Positions 1-6,170 are shown, numbered from the stretch's first letter. The stretch: DNA of 11,825 bases from DATKMS01 sp041497995 (GCA_041497995.1 JBGQHM010000203.1:1-11825), one strand, 5' to 3'. Notes: generated from the letters alone by a model not told the origin. Numbers and translations: made by a program.

Positions 1-507
1 ATTGCGATCGAGTGGCCCGAAGTACTCCGCGAAGCGCTCGGCCACTCCCTTGAGGTCCAGCCCCAGCAGTAGAGGTTGCGTCGCGGCAGCGGCCCGCAGT
101 TTGTCGACGCCCGCCGCAGAGAGCGTGCGTGCGCCGGAGGCGACACCCACGTGGATCTTCAGCAGGGACGCTGCAATCTGAATCAGTCCTTGCAGCAACA
201 GCGACGCCGCGGTGCCACGCGCCACCGCTGCCCACAGGCCTTCCCACGCCTCGTGCGCCTCCCAGAAGTAGAAGCGATTGAACAGGTCGATACCGTATAG
301 CCAGTCGTCGAGCGTCCGCCATTCGTCAGCGCTCCACGGCGGATGTCGGTTCGACCTCAGGACCGGCTCGTACGAGTGGCCGTGTGGATCACGAATCGGA
401 TGGGGGTGCAGACCCGGTACGTATCGATACGCCGGCAGCGGCCGTGCTGAGTAGCGGCGCGCGCCGCGTTCGCCCGGATCGGGAAGGTCTCGTAGAGGGT
501 CAGCCAT
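1..507 (-). CDS. DUF309-family protein, partial (3' end outside the window)
   Basis: An open reading frame of 169 codons on the minus strand starts at ATG 507 and runs without a stop through the left edge, so the C-terminus is missing. The DUF309 signature is clear: FNRFYFWEAHEAWE at residues 76-89, followed by a helical stretch with LLLQGLIQIAASLLKIHVG. The N-terminal part (YSARPLPAYRYVPGLHPHP, then RDPHGHSY) is the proline/histidine-rich leader I associate with this family. A GTG at 531 is in frame and would add eight residues, but it falls inside the heptamer repeat, so ATG 507 is preferred; neither start has a strong ribosome-binding site. DUF309 has no settled biochemical role; it is a small all-helical domain with conserved His/Glu/Trp. 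The gene lies 44 bp behind the ABC transporter operon on the same strand and may be co-transcribed. Family call is confident, function unknown. Confidence 0.85.
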   Translation of the reverse strand, partial: MADPLRDLPDPGERGARRYSARPLPAYRYVPGLHPHPIRDPHGHSYEPVLRSNRHPPWSADEWRTLDDWLYGIDLFNRFYFWEAHEAWEGLWAAVARGTAASLLLQGLIQIAASLLKIHVGVASGARTLSAAGVDKLRAAAATQPLLLGLDLKGVAERFAEYFGPLDRN

Positions 508-525
508 CCGCCGATGCGTTCCTGC

Positions 526-560
526 ATTCACGATTCAACATTCACCATTCATCATTCGGC
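526..560. repeat. Five tandem heptamers, ATTCAnC type
   Basis: Five consecutive 7-bp units read on the plus strand as ATTCACG (526-532), ATTCAAC (533-539), ATTCACC (540-546), ATTCATC (547-553) and ATTCGGC (554-560). On the minus strand each unit contains TGAAT (the last, GAAT), so the array carries closely spaced stop codons. It covers the TGA stop and last codon of the upstream transporter gene and most of the 44-bp gap before the DUF309 gene, including that gene's possible GTG start. The unit length is not a multiple of three. Short heptameric tandem repeats between genes are known from several bacterial groups; origin and role here are unknown. Confidence 0.85.
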
Positions 561-2126
561 TCGCACCAGCCGTATCCCACGCGGCGTCGCCCATCGCTCT
601 ACCCCCGCGAGCAGCCCGTCCGCCATCACCGCCAGGAGCGCCGCGGGAAGTGCACCGGAGAGAATCAGGTTCACGTCGGTTACCGTGAGGCCGGTGACGA
701 TCGGATCACCCAGCCCACCGGCGCCGATGAACGCTGCGAGCGTCGCGGTCCCGATGTTGATCACCGTCGACGTTCGCACCCCGGCGAGAATGACCGGCGC
801 AGCGAGCGGCAACTCCACTTGGCGTAGGAGTTGGCTCGGCGTCATACCCAGCCCGAGCGCTACTTCGATGATGCGGTGGTCGATGCCGCGCAAGCCGGTC
901 ACCGTGTTGCGCAGGATCGGCAACAACCCGTAGAGGAACAGCGCCGCGATGGCCGGCTTTGCGCCGATGCCGAACAGCGGCAGCATGAACGCCAGCAAGG
1001 CGATCGATGGAATCGTCTGCAGCACCCCGGCTCCACCCAGTGCGAACGCCGCCAGGCGCGGCCGCCGGCTCGCACCGATACCGAGTGGAATCGCCACCAG
1101 ACACGCCAAGAGCTCGGCACTGCCGGTGAGCACCAAGTGCCAGGACGCCAGATCGAGCGTCACGCGCCGCCGTTGCCACAGGACGCCCAACAACGACCGC
1201 GCACGCGTCTGCGTCTCCACGGCCGTGTGGCTCAATCCAAGCTGGTTCAGAAATGTGGCCGCGACTTCCGCTGGAGTACGATTCTCACCTTCAACGGCGT
1301 GGTTGAGCCGGCGCATCGTCTCGTCGTCGATCCGACCGGCGAGCAGGGCGAGCGCATCCACCACGCTTGGCAGCCGCGTCACCAGGTCGCGCCGCAGCAA
1401 CGGCGCCGCTTCGTACGGCGGGAAAAAGTGCTTGTCGTCGACGAGCACCCCCAAGTGTTGCGTGACGATCTTTGCATCCGTCGAGTAGCCGTCCGACACG
1501 TCGATGGCGCCCTCGGCGAGGGCACTGTACGCGAGGTCGTGCTCCATGCCGACCAGCGAGGCGACGTTCAGGTCATAGACGCGGCGCAGGTCAGGCATGC
1601 CGTCGCGCCGTTCGAGGAACTCGTGCGACATCCCGTAGCGCAAGGGGTGCGCTGCCGCGTCGGTGATCGCGCGGATTCCCAGCGCCTGCGCACGGTCGTG
1701 GCGCATCATCAGGACGTACGTGTTGTTGAACCCGAATGGGGCCAGCCACAGCAGGTTGTAGCGTTGCGCGAACGCAGCACTGACACGCGCCAACGCCTGC
1801 GCGGCACTCTCCACAGGCGAGGCGTCGCCCAGGATGTCGCGCAACCCCGTGCCGGTGTACTCGGCGTACAGGTCGATGCCGCCGGTGCGCAATGCCTCGA
1901 ACGCTACCTGCGTGCCGGCCAGATTGAAGCGGCGTTCGACGCGCGCCCCCGCATGCTGCTCTATGACCTGAGCCATCAGCTCGGCAAGCACTGCACCTTC
2001 AGTGAAGTTCTTGGCGCCGACGACGACGGTCGGTGGCGTGGCGTCCGTCGTTGCCCTGATTGGCTCCGCACCGACGAGCAGCGCCACGGCGAGCCAGAGG
2101 CTGATGGGAAGGTCCGCGCGCATCAT
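552..2126 (-). CDS. Quaternary-amine ABC importer, fused substrate-binding protein and permease (OpuC/EgtU type)
   Basis: A 524-residue fusion. Residues 1 to about 25 form a Sec signal peptide (hydrophobic LWLAVALLVGA). Residues about 33-300 are a periplasmic betaine-type binding domain: VGAKNFTEGAVLAEL at 36-50, then the family-typical NLAGT and IDLYAEYTGTG. Residues about 315-510 are the permease, with several membrane segments (for example ELLACLVAIPLGIGA and LQTIPSIALLAFMLPLFGIG) and an EAA-type loop, EVALGLGMTPSQLLRQVELP, that docks the ATPase. The order is binding protein first, permease second; the described EgtU proteins have the permease first. The start ATG overlaps the ATPase stop (ATGA, 2123-2126), so the two genes are translationally coupled. 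The family imports glycine betaine, choline, carnitine or ergothioneine. The substrate cannot be read directly, but egtD nearby makes hercynine or ergothioneine attractive candidates (inference). The stop codon lies in the heptamer repeat. Confidence 0.9.
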   Translation of the reverse strand: MMRADLPISLWLAVALLVGAEPIRATTDATPPTVVVGAKNFTEGAVLAELMAQVIEQHAGARVERRFNLAGTQVAFEALRTGGIDLYAEYTGTGLRDILGDASPVESAAQALARVSAAFAQRYNLLWLAPFGFNNTYVLMMRHDRAQALGIRAITDAAAHPLRYGMSHEFLERRDGMPDLRRVYDLNVASLVGMEHDLAYSALAEGAIDVSDGYSTDAKIVTQHLGVLVDDKHFFPPYEAAPLLRRDLVTRLPSVVDALALLAGRIDDETMRRLNHAVEGENRTPAEVAATFLNQLGLSHTAVETQTRARSLLGVLWQRRRVTLDLASWHLVLTGSAELLACLVAIPLGIGASRRPRLAAFALGGAGVLQTIPSIALLAFMLPLFGIGAKPAIAALFLYGLLPILRNTVTGLRGIDHRIIEVALGLGMTPSQLLRQVELPLAAPVILAGVRTSTVINIGTATLAAFIGAGGLGDPIVTGLTVTDVNLILSGALPAALLAVMADGLLAGVERWATPRGIRLVRAE

Positions 2127-2845
2127 CCCGCCCCGAGGAAGTTGGCGACGAACGCGCTCGCCGGCGCCGCACGGATCTCGTCAGGTGCGCCGAATTGTAC
2201 GAGCGCGCCATCGGAGAGCACGGCCACTTTGTCCGCAAGGAGGAACGCCTCATCGACGTCATGCGTCACCAGCACCACGGTCTTGTGCAGCCGCGCTTTC
2301 AGCTCGACGAACTCGCGCTGCAAGCGCCGGCGTGTGATCGGGTCGAGTGCGCCGAAGGGCTCATCCATCAACACCAGTGGCGGATCGGCGGCCAGGGCGC
2401 GCGCCAGACCGACGCGTTGGCGCTCGCCGCCGCTGAGCTCCGCGGGATAGCGGCGACCGTGTAAGGCGTAGTCGAGCCCCACCAGTGCGAAGAGCTCCAC
2501 CGACCGTTGGCGACGCTCTGCCGGCGGCCATCCAAGCAGGCGAGGCACCACCTCGACGTTTTCCTCAGCGGTGAGGTGCGGAAACAGACCGGCTTCCTGC
2601 ACGACGTAGCCGATGCCGCGACGCAGCTGGATTGCATCGACCGTCGCGACATCGTGTCCGTTCACCCAGATGCTACCCGAAGTGGGAGCGACCAGTCGGT
2701 TGATGAGCTTCAACGTGGTGGTCTTGCCACACCCCGATGCCCCGAGTAACGCGACGGTGCTGGCGGGTGCGACACGCAGACTGAGACCACGCAACGCGAC
2801 GTGCCCATCGGGATACACCTTGCGGACGTCGCGCAGCTCAATCAT
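2123..2845 (-). CDS. ABC transporter ATP-binding protein, glycine betaine/osmoprotectant importer type
   Basis: A complete ABC ATPase of 240 residues from ATG 2845: Walker A GASGCGKTT, Q-loop in VVQEAGLFPH, signature LSGGERQRVGLARAL, Walker B LVLMDEPFGALD and switch histidine VTHD. It powers the fused binding-protein/permease encoded directly downstream with a 4-bp overlap. The start MIELRDVRKVYPDG is where the domain normally begins, with GGGAG about 14 bp upstream. A GTG at 2887 would add 14 residues of non-conserved sequence; the AAGGAG there abuts the GTG with no spacing, so it is less likely, though automated callers may choose it. The protein lacks the C-terminal CBS domains found in OpuCA-type ATPases, so ionic-strength sensing of that sort is not expected. 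The cytoplasmic location is standard. Confidence 0.93.
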   Translation of the reverse strand: MIELRDVRKVYPDGHVALRGLSLRVAPASTVALLGASGCGKTTTLKLINRLVAPTSGSIWVNGHDVATVDAIQLRRGIGYVVQEAGLFPHLTAEENVEVVPRLLGWPPAERRQRSVELFALVGLDYALHGRRYPAELSGGERQRVGLARALAADPPLVLMDEPFGALDPITRRRLQREFVELKARLHKTVVLVTHDVDEAFLLADKVAVLSDGALVQFGAPDEIRAAPASAFVANFLGAG

Positions 2846-3000
2846 GCAAACCGAGACACTCCCCGCTGTACCGACGATGCCCGTCACTCCTTAGTCGCCG
2901 CCCACACGTCATACAACCCACCAAGAAGTACCCCGGCAGCGATTGCAACCCGGGGCACAAACGAACTAAAGAGGAGACACGAACGGAGCTCATCGGTTCC
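2846..3000. promoter_or_regulatory. Divergent intergenic region between ABC operon and sigma-54 activator
   Basis: This 155-bp stretch must hold promoters for both the importer operon (leftward) and the activator gene (rightward). On the minus strand, 2960-2944 reads TTTGTGCCCCGGGTTGCA-like: the -12 TTGCA is perfect and correctly spaced, but the -24 half is TGT instead of TGG, so it is at best a weak sigma-54 candidate. On the plus strand ACGAAC occurs twice (2961-2966 and 2979-2984), 18 bp apart, just in front of the activator gene. AAAGAGGAG at 2968-2976 is too far from ATG 3001 to serve as its ribosome-binding site; GGAG at 2985-2988 is nearer. No clear sigma-70 promoter is visible. Confidence 0.4.
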
Positions 3001-4611
3001 ATGGCTTTCGTCCCCAAAGTACTCAGCCGGCAGCGCGACCACGAGCTGGCGCGGCTCTCCCTGCTCCATGAAGTCAGCCGCTCGTTCAGCGAGCTGGTCG
3101 AGCCGCAGCAGCTTATCAGTCGCGTCATCACCAAGAGCAAGGACCTGCTGCGCGCCGAAAGCTGTGCCATTCTGTTGCTCGATGAGGAGCGCCAGGAGTT
3201 GTTCTTTCCGTACAGCGCGGATATCGCACCGGAGGTGGAGCAGCGCTTCGCGGCCGTACGCTTTCCGGCCGATCGCGGCATCGCCGGCTGGGTCCTTCAG
3301 CACGGCGTGTCCCAGCTCATTCCCGACGTCTCGCAGGATGAACGCTGGTACGCAAACGTCGACAAGCAATCTGGCATGGTGACGCACTCGCTGCTGTGTG
3401 CTCCGCTGCGGACACACCGCGGCACGTTGGGTGTCATCGAGCTACGCAACCACGTCGGCGGGACCTTTACCGAGGACGATCTGAACTTCCTCGATACGTT
3501 GGCCGGCAACGTCGCGGTCGCCATCGAGAACGCGCGCATGTACCAGCGCCTCAAGGAGTCCGAGGCGAAGCTGCGCGACGAAGTCGTGGTCCTGCAACGT
3601 GACATGGTCAGCCGGAACCGGTTCGTGGAGGTTATCGGGGCAAGCGATGCCATGCAGCACGTGTTCCGGCTGATGGAGAGCGCCATTAGTTGGCCGGTGA
3701 CCGTCTTGCTCACCGGCGAAACCGGCACGGGCAAGGAGCTCGTGGCGCGCGCCATCCACTGCAACGGTGTCCGCCGTGACCGGCCGTTCGTCGCCGTCAA
3801 CTGCGGCGCGTTACCAGAGACGCTGCTGGAGAGTGAGCTATTTGGCCACAAGCGCGGCGCCTTCACTGGTGCGACCGCCGACCGCAAAGGCTTCTTCGAG
3901 GTAGCCGACGGCGGCACCATCTTCTTGGATGAAATTGGTGAGACCTCGCCGGCGATGCAGGTCAAGCTGCTGCGTGTACTGCAGAGCGGCGAGGTGGTTC
4001 CAGTCGGCGAAACGACGCCGCGCTTCGTCGACGTCCGCCTCATCTCCGCCACGAATCGCGACCTCGAACAGGAAACCAAAGCCGGCCGCTTTCGCCGCGA
4101 CCTGTTCTACCGTCTGAGTACCTTCCCGATCACCCTGCCGCCGCTGCAGGCGCGCAGAGACGACATCCCGCTGCTCGCCGCGCACATCCTCGGCCGCACG
4201 GCACAGAAGTTCAGCAAGCCCGTTCCGCGACTCAGCCCGTCGGCATTGAGTGCCCTGATCCACTACGCCTGGCCCGGCAACGTCCGCGAGCTCGAGAACG
4301 AGATCGAGCGCGCCGTCGCGCTGACCGGCGCCGGCGACGTGCTCCAGCGCGATCACCTTTCGGAGAAGCTCACGACGAAGCACACGCCGCGTGGTTCGAT
4401 CAGCGCCCAGCCCACCACGTTGCGGCGCGCCCGGCAGCTCTTCGAGTCCCAGTACATCGCCGACGTGCTCGGGCAGCACGCGAACAACGCGTCGCGTGCC
4501 GCGCGCCTGCTCGGCATCAGTCGGGTCACCCTGCAAACAAAGATTCGAGAGTACGGGCTGCGCAAGGCGCCCAAACCGGTCGGCCGGTCAAGTCGCCAGT
4601 CACGACCCTGA
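3001..4611 (+). CDS. Sigma-54-dependent transcriptional activator, GAF-AAA+-Fis architecture
   Basis: A 536-residue bacterial enhancer-binding protein of the NifA/FhlA layout. An N-terminal GAF sensor domain spans residues about 10-180, followed by a short coiled linker (LKESEAKLRDEVVVLQRDM). The AAA+ domain has Walker A GETGTGKE (239-246), the sigma-54-contacting GAFTGA loop intact (286-291), Walker B GGTIFLDEIGE with D310/E311, and the WPGNVRELEN sensor II motif. A Fis-type helix-turn-helix is at about 495-520 (NNASRAARLLGISRVTLQTK). There is no receiver domain, so control is probably by ligand or redox state at the GAF domain rather than phosphorylation; the ligand is unknown. ATG 3001 is the only reasonable start, as no in-frame start codon was found in the sequence just upstream. 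Divergent from the importer and directly upstream of a sigma-54 promoter driving the small-protein/egtD pair, it is the obvious candidate activator of that promoter (inference). Confidence 0.93.
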   Translation: MAFVPKVLSRQRDHELARLSLLHEVSRSFSELVEPQQLISRVITKSKDLLRAESCAILLLDEERQELFFPYSADIAPEVEQRFAAVRFPADRGIAGWVLQHGVSQLIPDVSQDERWYANVDKQSGMVTHSLLCAPLRTHRGTLGVIELRNHVGGTFTEDDLNFLDTLAGNVAVAIENARMYQRLKESEAKLRDEVVVLQRDMVSRNRFVEVIGASDAMQHVFRLMESAISWPVTVLLTGETGTGKELVARAIHCNGVRRDRPFVAVNCGALPETLLESELFGHKRGAFTGATADRKGFFEVADGGTIFLDEIGETSPAMQVKLLRVLQSGEVVPVGETTPRFVDVRLISATNRDLEQETKAGRFRRDLFYRLSTFPITLPPLQARRDDIPLLAAHILGRTAQKFSKPVPRLSPSALSALIHYAWPGNVRELENEIERAVALTGAGDVLQRDHLSEKLTTKHTPRGSISAQPTTLRRARQLFESQYIADVLGQHANNASRAARLLGISRVTLQTKIREYGLRKAPKPVGRSSRQSRP

Positions 4612-4619
4612 CACGGGTC
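4604..4619. promoter_or_regulatory. Inverted repeat GACCC-N6-GGGTC at the activator stop codon
   Basis: GACCC (4604-4608) and GGGTC (4615-4619) are perfect 5-bp arms around a 6-bp spacer; the activator's TGA stop occupies 4609-4611 in the spacer. No T-run follows, so an intrinsic terminator is unlikely. It lies about 140 bp upstream of the predicted sigma-54 transcription start, within the usual range for an enhancer-type upstream activating sequence. Short arms make chance occurrence possible in GC-rich DNA. Confidence 0.3.
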
Positions 4620-4634
4620 CGACAAAGAAGAAGT

Positions 4635-4655
4635 GTTCAAGATCCTTTACAGAAC
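4635..4655. promoter_or_regulatory. Candidate upstream activator site, GTTC-N13-GAAC
   Basis: GTTC at 4635-4638 and GAAC at 4652-4655 form an inverted repeat with 13-bp spacer, in an AT-richer patch that stands out from the surrounding GC-rich DNA. Its centre is about 105 bp upstream of the predicted sigma-54 start site, a typical distance for an enhancer bound by a Fis-type activator. It does not match the NifA TGT-N10-ACA site. Support is only position, symmetry and base composition. Confidence 0.25.
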
Positions 4656-4722
4656 TGTTAGGTAGATTGACCATCCGCCACCGCGGGCGGGTGGACGCAC
4701 TCCCCATGTGGTCGCCGCGCCG

Positions 4723-4739
4723 CTGGTGCGGACATTGCT
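4723..4739 (+). promoter_or_regulatory. Sigma-54 (-24/-12) promoter
   Basis: CTGGTGCGGACATTGCT matches the sigma-54 consensus yTGGcacGrnnnTTGCw at every strongly conserved position: GG of the -24 element at 4725-4726 and GC of the -12 element at 4737-4738, spaced correctly. Only two -24 positions (CA replaced by TG) differ. The transcription start would be near 4750, giving a leader of about 17 nt before ATG 4767, with a G-run ribosome-binding site in it. The site lies between a sigma-54 activator gene and the genes it would transcribe, which raises confidence above the motif alone. Confidence 0.75.
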
Positions 4740-4766
4740 GAGTGACACTGTTGGGGGGGATACTTC

Positions 4767-4988
4767 ATGGAAGACCATCGATTGACGGCAAGCCAATGCG
4801 CCCGCTGCATCTTCAAGATGGCCGGGAAGCTCGTTTGCGTGGCGTTTCCGCGCGGAATCCCCGCTGACATCCTCGCCGGCCGGGTCGATCACAGCAGACC
4901 GTACGATGGTGATGGCGGCATCGGCTTCGCGCCACTGCACGCGCGCCGGGTATCCGACCGGCGCCCCGCCGTTCTGGCGCCGCACTGA
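4767..4988 (+). CDS. Small conserved three-cysteine protein, unknown function
   Basis: A 73-residue protein with a ribosome-binding site (seven Gs then GA, 4753-4760) 6 bp before ATG 4767. It is not a random frame: CARC (Cys11, Cys14), a third cysteine (Cys24), then AFPRGIPADILAGRVDHSRPY and GDGGIGF at residues 26-54. I recognise this CxxC...C-x-AFP-x-GIP...DH-x-x-PY-x-GD-x-GI-x-F pattern from small uncharacterised bacterial proteins. The last 17 or so residues look non-conserved. Three cysteines with conserved His and Asp suggest a small metal-binding or redox-active fold, but no function is known to me. It is the first gene behind the sigma-54 promoter and is followed 34 bp later by the likely egtD start. 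The long N-terminal extension possible for EgtD (from 4906) would overlap it. The homopolymer G-run at the ribosome-binding site could be prone to slippage. Confidence 0.75.
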   Translation: MEDHRLTASQCARCIFKMAGKLVCVAFPRGIPADILAGRVDHSRPYDGDGGIGFAPLHARRVSDRRPAVLAPH

Positions 4989-5022
4989 CCCACCTCTCTT
5001 GCGGACGAACTGCAACTCCCGC

Positions 5023-6066
5023 ATGCTGGCGCGCATGGCGCACGAACCATTCGCGGGCAGCGACTCTCCGCTGGCACGTGATCGTCTAGCGGAGGGCACC
5101 GGGAGATTGCGGATCGACATCCACCGCCGCTGCGCCGGTAGCGCTGAGTTGGCTCAGGATGTTCGCCGCGGGCTGCTCGCGCCGCAGAAGACTCTGCCAC
5201 CCAAGTACTTTTACGATGATCGCGGCTCCGAGCTCTTCGACGCCATCTGTGACCTGCCGGAGTACTACCTGACGCGCACCAGCCGGGCGTTGCTCAAGCG
5301 CGTTGCCGCGATGGTCAGTCGTGCCGCGCGGCCGTCCGTGGTCGTCGAGTTGGGTAGCGGCACCTCGCGGAACACCCGCATTCTACTGGACGCACTGGAG
5401 CGCGCCGGCCGCGACGTCTGCTACGTCCCCATCGACGTCAGTGAAGGCATGCTACGCCGTGCCGCACTGGCACTGCTGCGCGAGTACCCGAGCCTGCGGA
5501 TCCACGCCATCGTCGGCGACTACGAGCGCGACCTGCACCACCTGCCGCCCGGCCACGAACGCCTCGTCCTGTTTCTGGGCAGCACGATTGGCAATCTAAC
5601 CCCGGCGGCGACGGCGGATTTCCTGTGCACGCTGCGCCGCCAGCTCGCTTCTGGGGATCACTTCCTGTTGGGAATCGACCTGGTGAAGCCGCTCCAGGTC
5701 CTCGAAGCCGCCTACAATGACCGGGCCGGCGTGACCGCGGAGTTCAACCGCAACGTGCTGCGGGTCATCAACCGCGAGCTCGATGCCGACTTCGTCCCCG
5801 ACGGCTTCGATCACGTCGCGTTCTACAATCGTGAGCAGTCGCAAATCGAGATGCACTTGCGCGCCCGCGCTGCGCATCAGGTGGCGATCCACAAGCTGCC
5901 GTTGACCATATCGTTCGCGGCCGGCGAGACGATCCACACCGAGATCAGCCGCAAGTTCACTCGCGACGAGATCGACGCGACCTTGCGCGCCGCGGGCTTT
6001 CGGCTCATCGACTGGTACACCCCGCCGAACAACTACTTCGCGTTCGCGCTATCCAGAGCCGCCTGA
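5023..6066 (+). CDS. egtD: L-histidine N-alpha-methyltransferase (EgtD)
   Basis: EgtD trimethylates the amino group of histidine with three S-adenosylmethionine to give hercynine, the first step to ergothioneine, in the cytoplasm. Numbered from ATG 5023 (347 residues), the family landmarks are all present: LPPKYFYDDRGSELFD and LPEYYLTRTS in the N-terminal histidine-binding part; the SAM-binding VVELGSGTSRN (107-117), PIDVS (D138), GDYE (D166) and GSTIGN (186-191); AYNDRAGVTAEFNRN; QIEM (M277); and TEIS (E307, S309), corresponding to the residues that hold the imidazole ring in mycobacterial EgtD. The frame is open back to ATG 4906, but that extension overlaps the convincing small gene 4767-4988, and the family starts near RLRIDIH. 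ATG 5023 or 5035 is therefore preferred; neither has a clear ribosome-binding site, suggesting coupling to the upstream gene. EgtB, EgtC, EgtE and EanB are not in the window. Confidence 0.93.
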   Translation: MLARMAHEPFAGSDSPLARDRLAEGTGRLRIDIHRRCAGSAELAQDVRRGLLAPQKTLPPKYFYDDRGSELFDAICDLPEYYLTRTSRALLKRVAAMVSRAARPSVVVELGSGTSRNTRILLDALERAGRDVCYVPIDVSEGMLRRAALALLREYPSLRIHAIVGDYERDLHHLPPGHERLVLFLGSTIGNLTPAATADFLCTLRRQLASGDHFLLGIDLVKPLQVLEAAYNDRAGVTAEFNRNVLRVINRELDADFVPDGFDHVAFYNREQSQIEMHLRARAAHQVAIHKLPLTISFAAGETIHTEISRKFTRDEIDATLRAAGFRLIDWYTPPNNYFAFALSRAA

Positions 6067-6161
6067 GCGTCATCCCGACCGCGCCGCTGACACGCAACGA
6101 GACGTGGGAGAGCATTACGCCGGGCACGCTGCAGATGTTCGTCGAAGGCCGAGCTGTGTAG
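6066..6161 (+). pseudogene. Possible gene remnant between egtD and the convergent lyase-like gene
   Basis: In the +3 frame, directly after egtD, 31 codons end at TAG 6159-6161 and read SVIPTAPLTRNETWESI then TPGTLQMFVEGRAV. The composition looks protein-like rather than random, but there is no plausible start codon or ribosome-binding site and I do not recognise the family. It could be the tail of a decayed gene or chance. No intrinsic terminator is visible in this 104-bp convergent gap (6067-6170). Confidence 0.2.
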
Positions 6162-6170
6162 GCCGGCGCT

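Noticed and set aside
384..933. Plus-strand open frames at 384-827 and 514-933
   Set aside because: They overlap the DUF309 gene and the permease end on the other strand and cross the heptamer repeat; no protein-like features.
831..2450. A 539-codon plus-strand open frame across the importer operon
   Set aside because: It lies antisense to two clear ABC transporter genes, has an Arg/Gln/His-rich low-information translation and no recognisable motif; it is a GC-driven shadow frame.
2931..2946. Plus-strand sigma-54 promoter candidate (CCGGC...TTGCA) before the activator gene
   Set aside because: GG and GC are 10 bp apart instead of 12, which is not tolerated by sigma-54.
2884..2955. Minus-strand short frame ending VAIAAGVLLGGLYDVWAATKE with a GTGA overlap to the GTG at 2887
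   Set aside because: It looks like a membrane helix and the overlap is tempting, but the only nearby start is a GTG without ribosome-binding site, and the rest of the frame is a shadow of the activator gene. Too weak to call.
4636..4653. NifA-type site TGT-N10-ACA upstream of the sigma-54 promoter
   Set aside because: The only TGT...ACA pair here has a 12-bp spacer (TGT 4634-4636, ACA 4649-4651), so it does not fit the NifA consensus.
4676..4691. Hairpin CCGCC...GGCGG as a terminator for the activator gene
   Set aside because: Short stem in GC-rich DNA with no T-run; not distinguishable from chance.
4906..5022. N-terminal extension of EgtD from ATG 4906
   Set aside because: It overlaps the small cysteine gene 4767-4988, shows no EgtD-like sequence before about residue 60 of that frame, and would exceed the usual family length.
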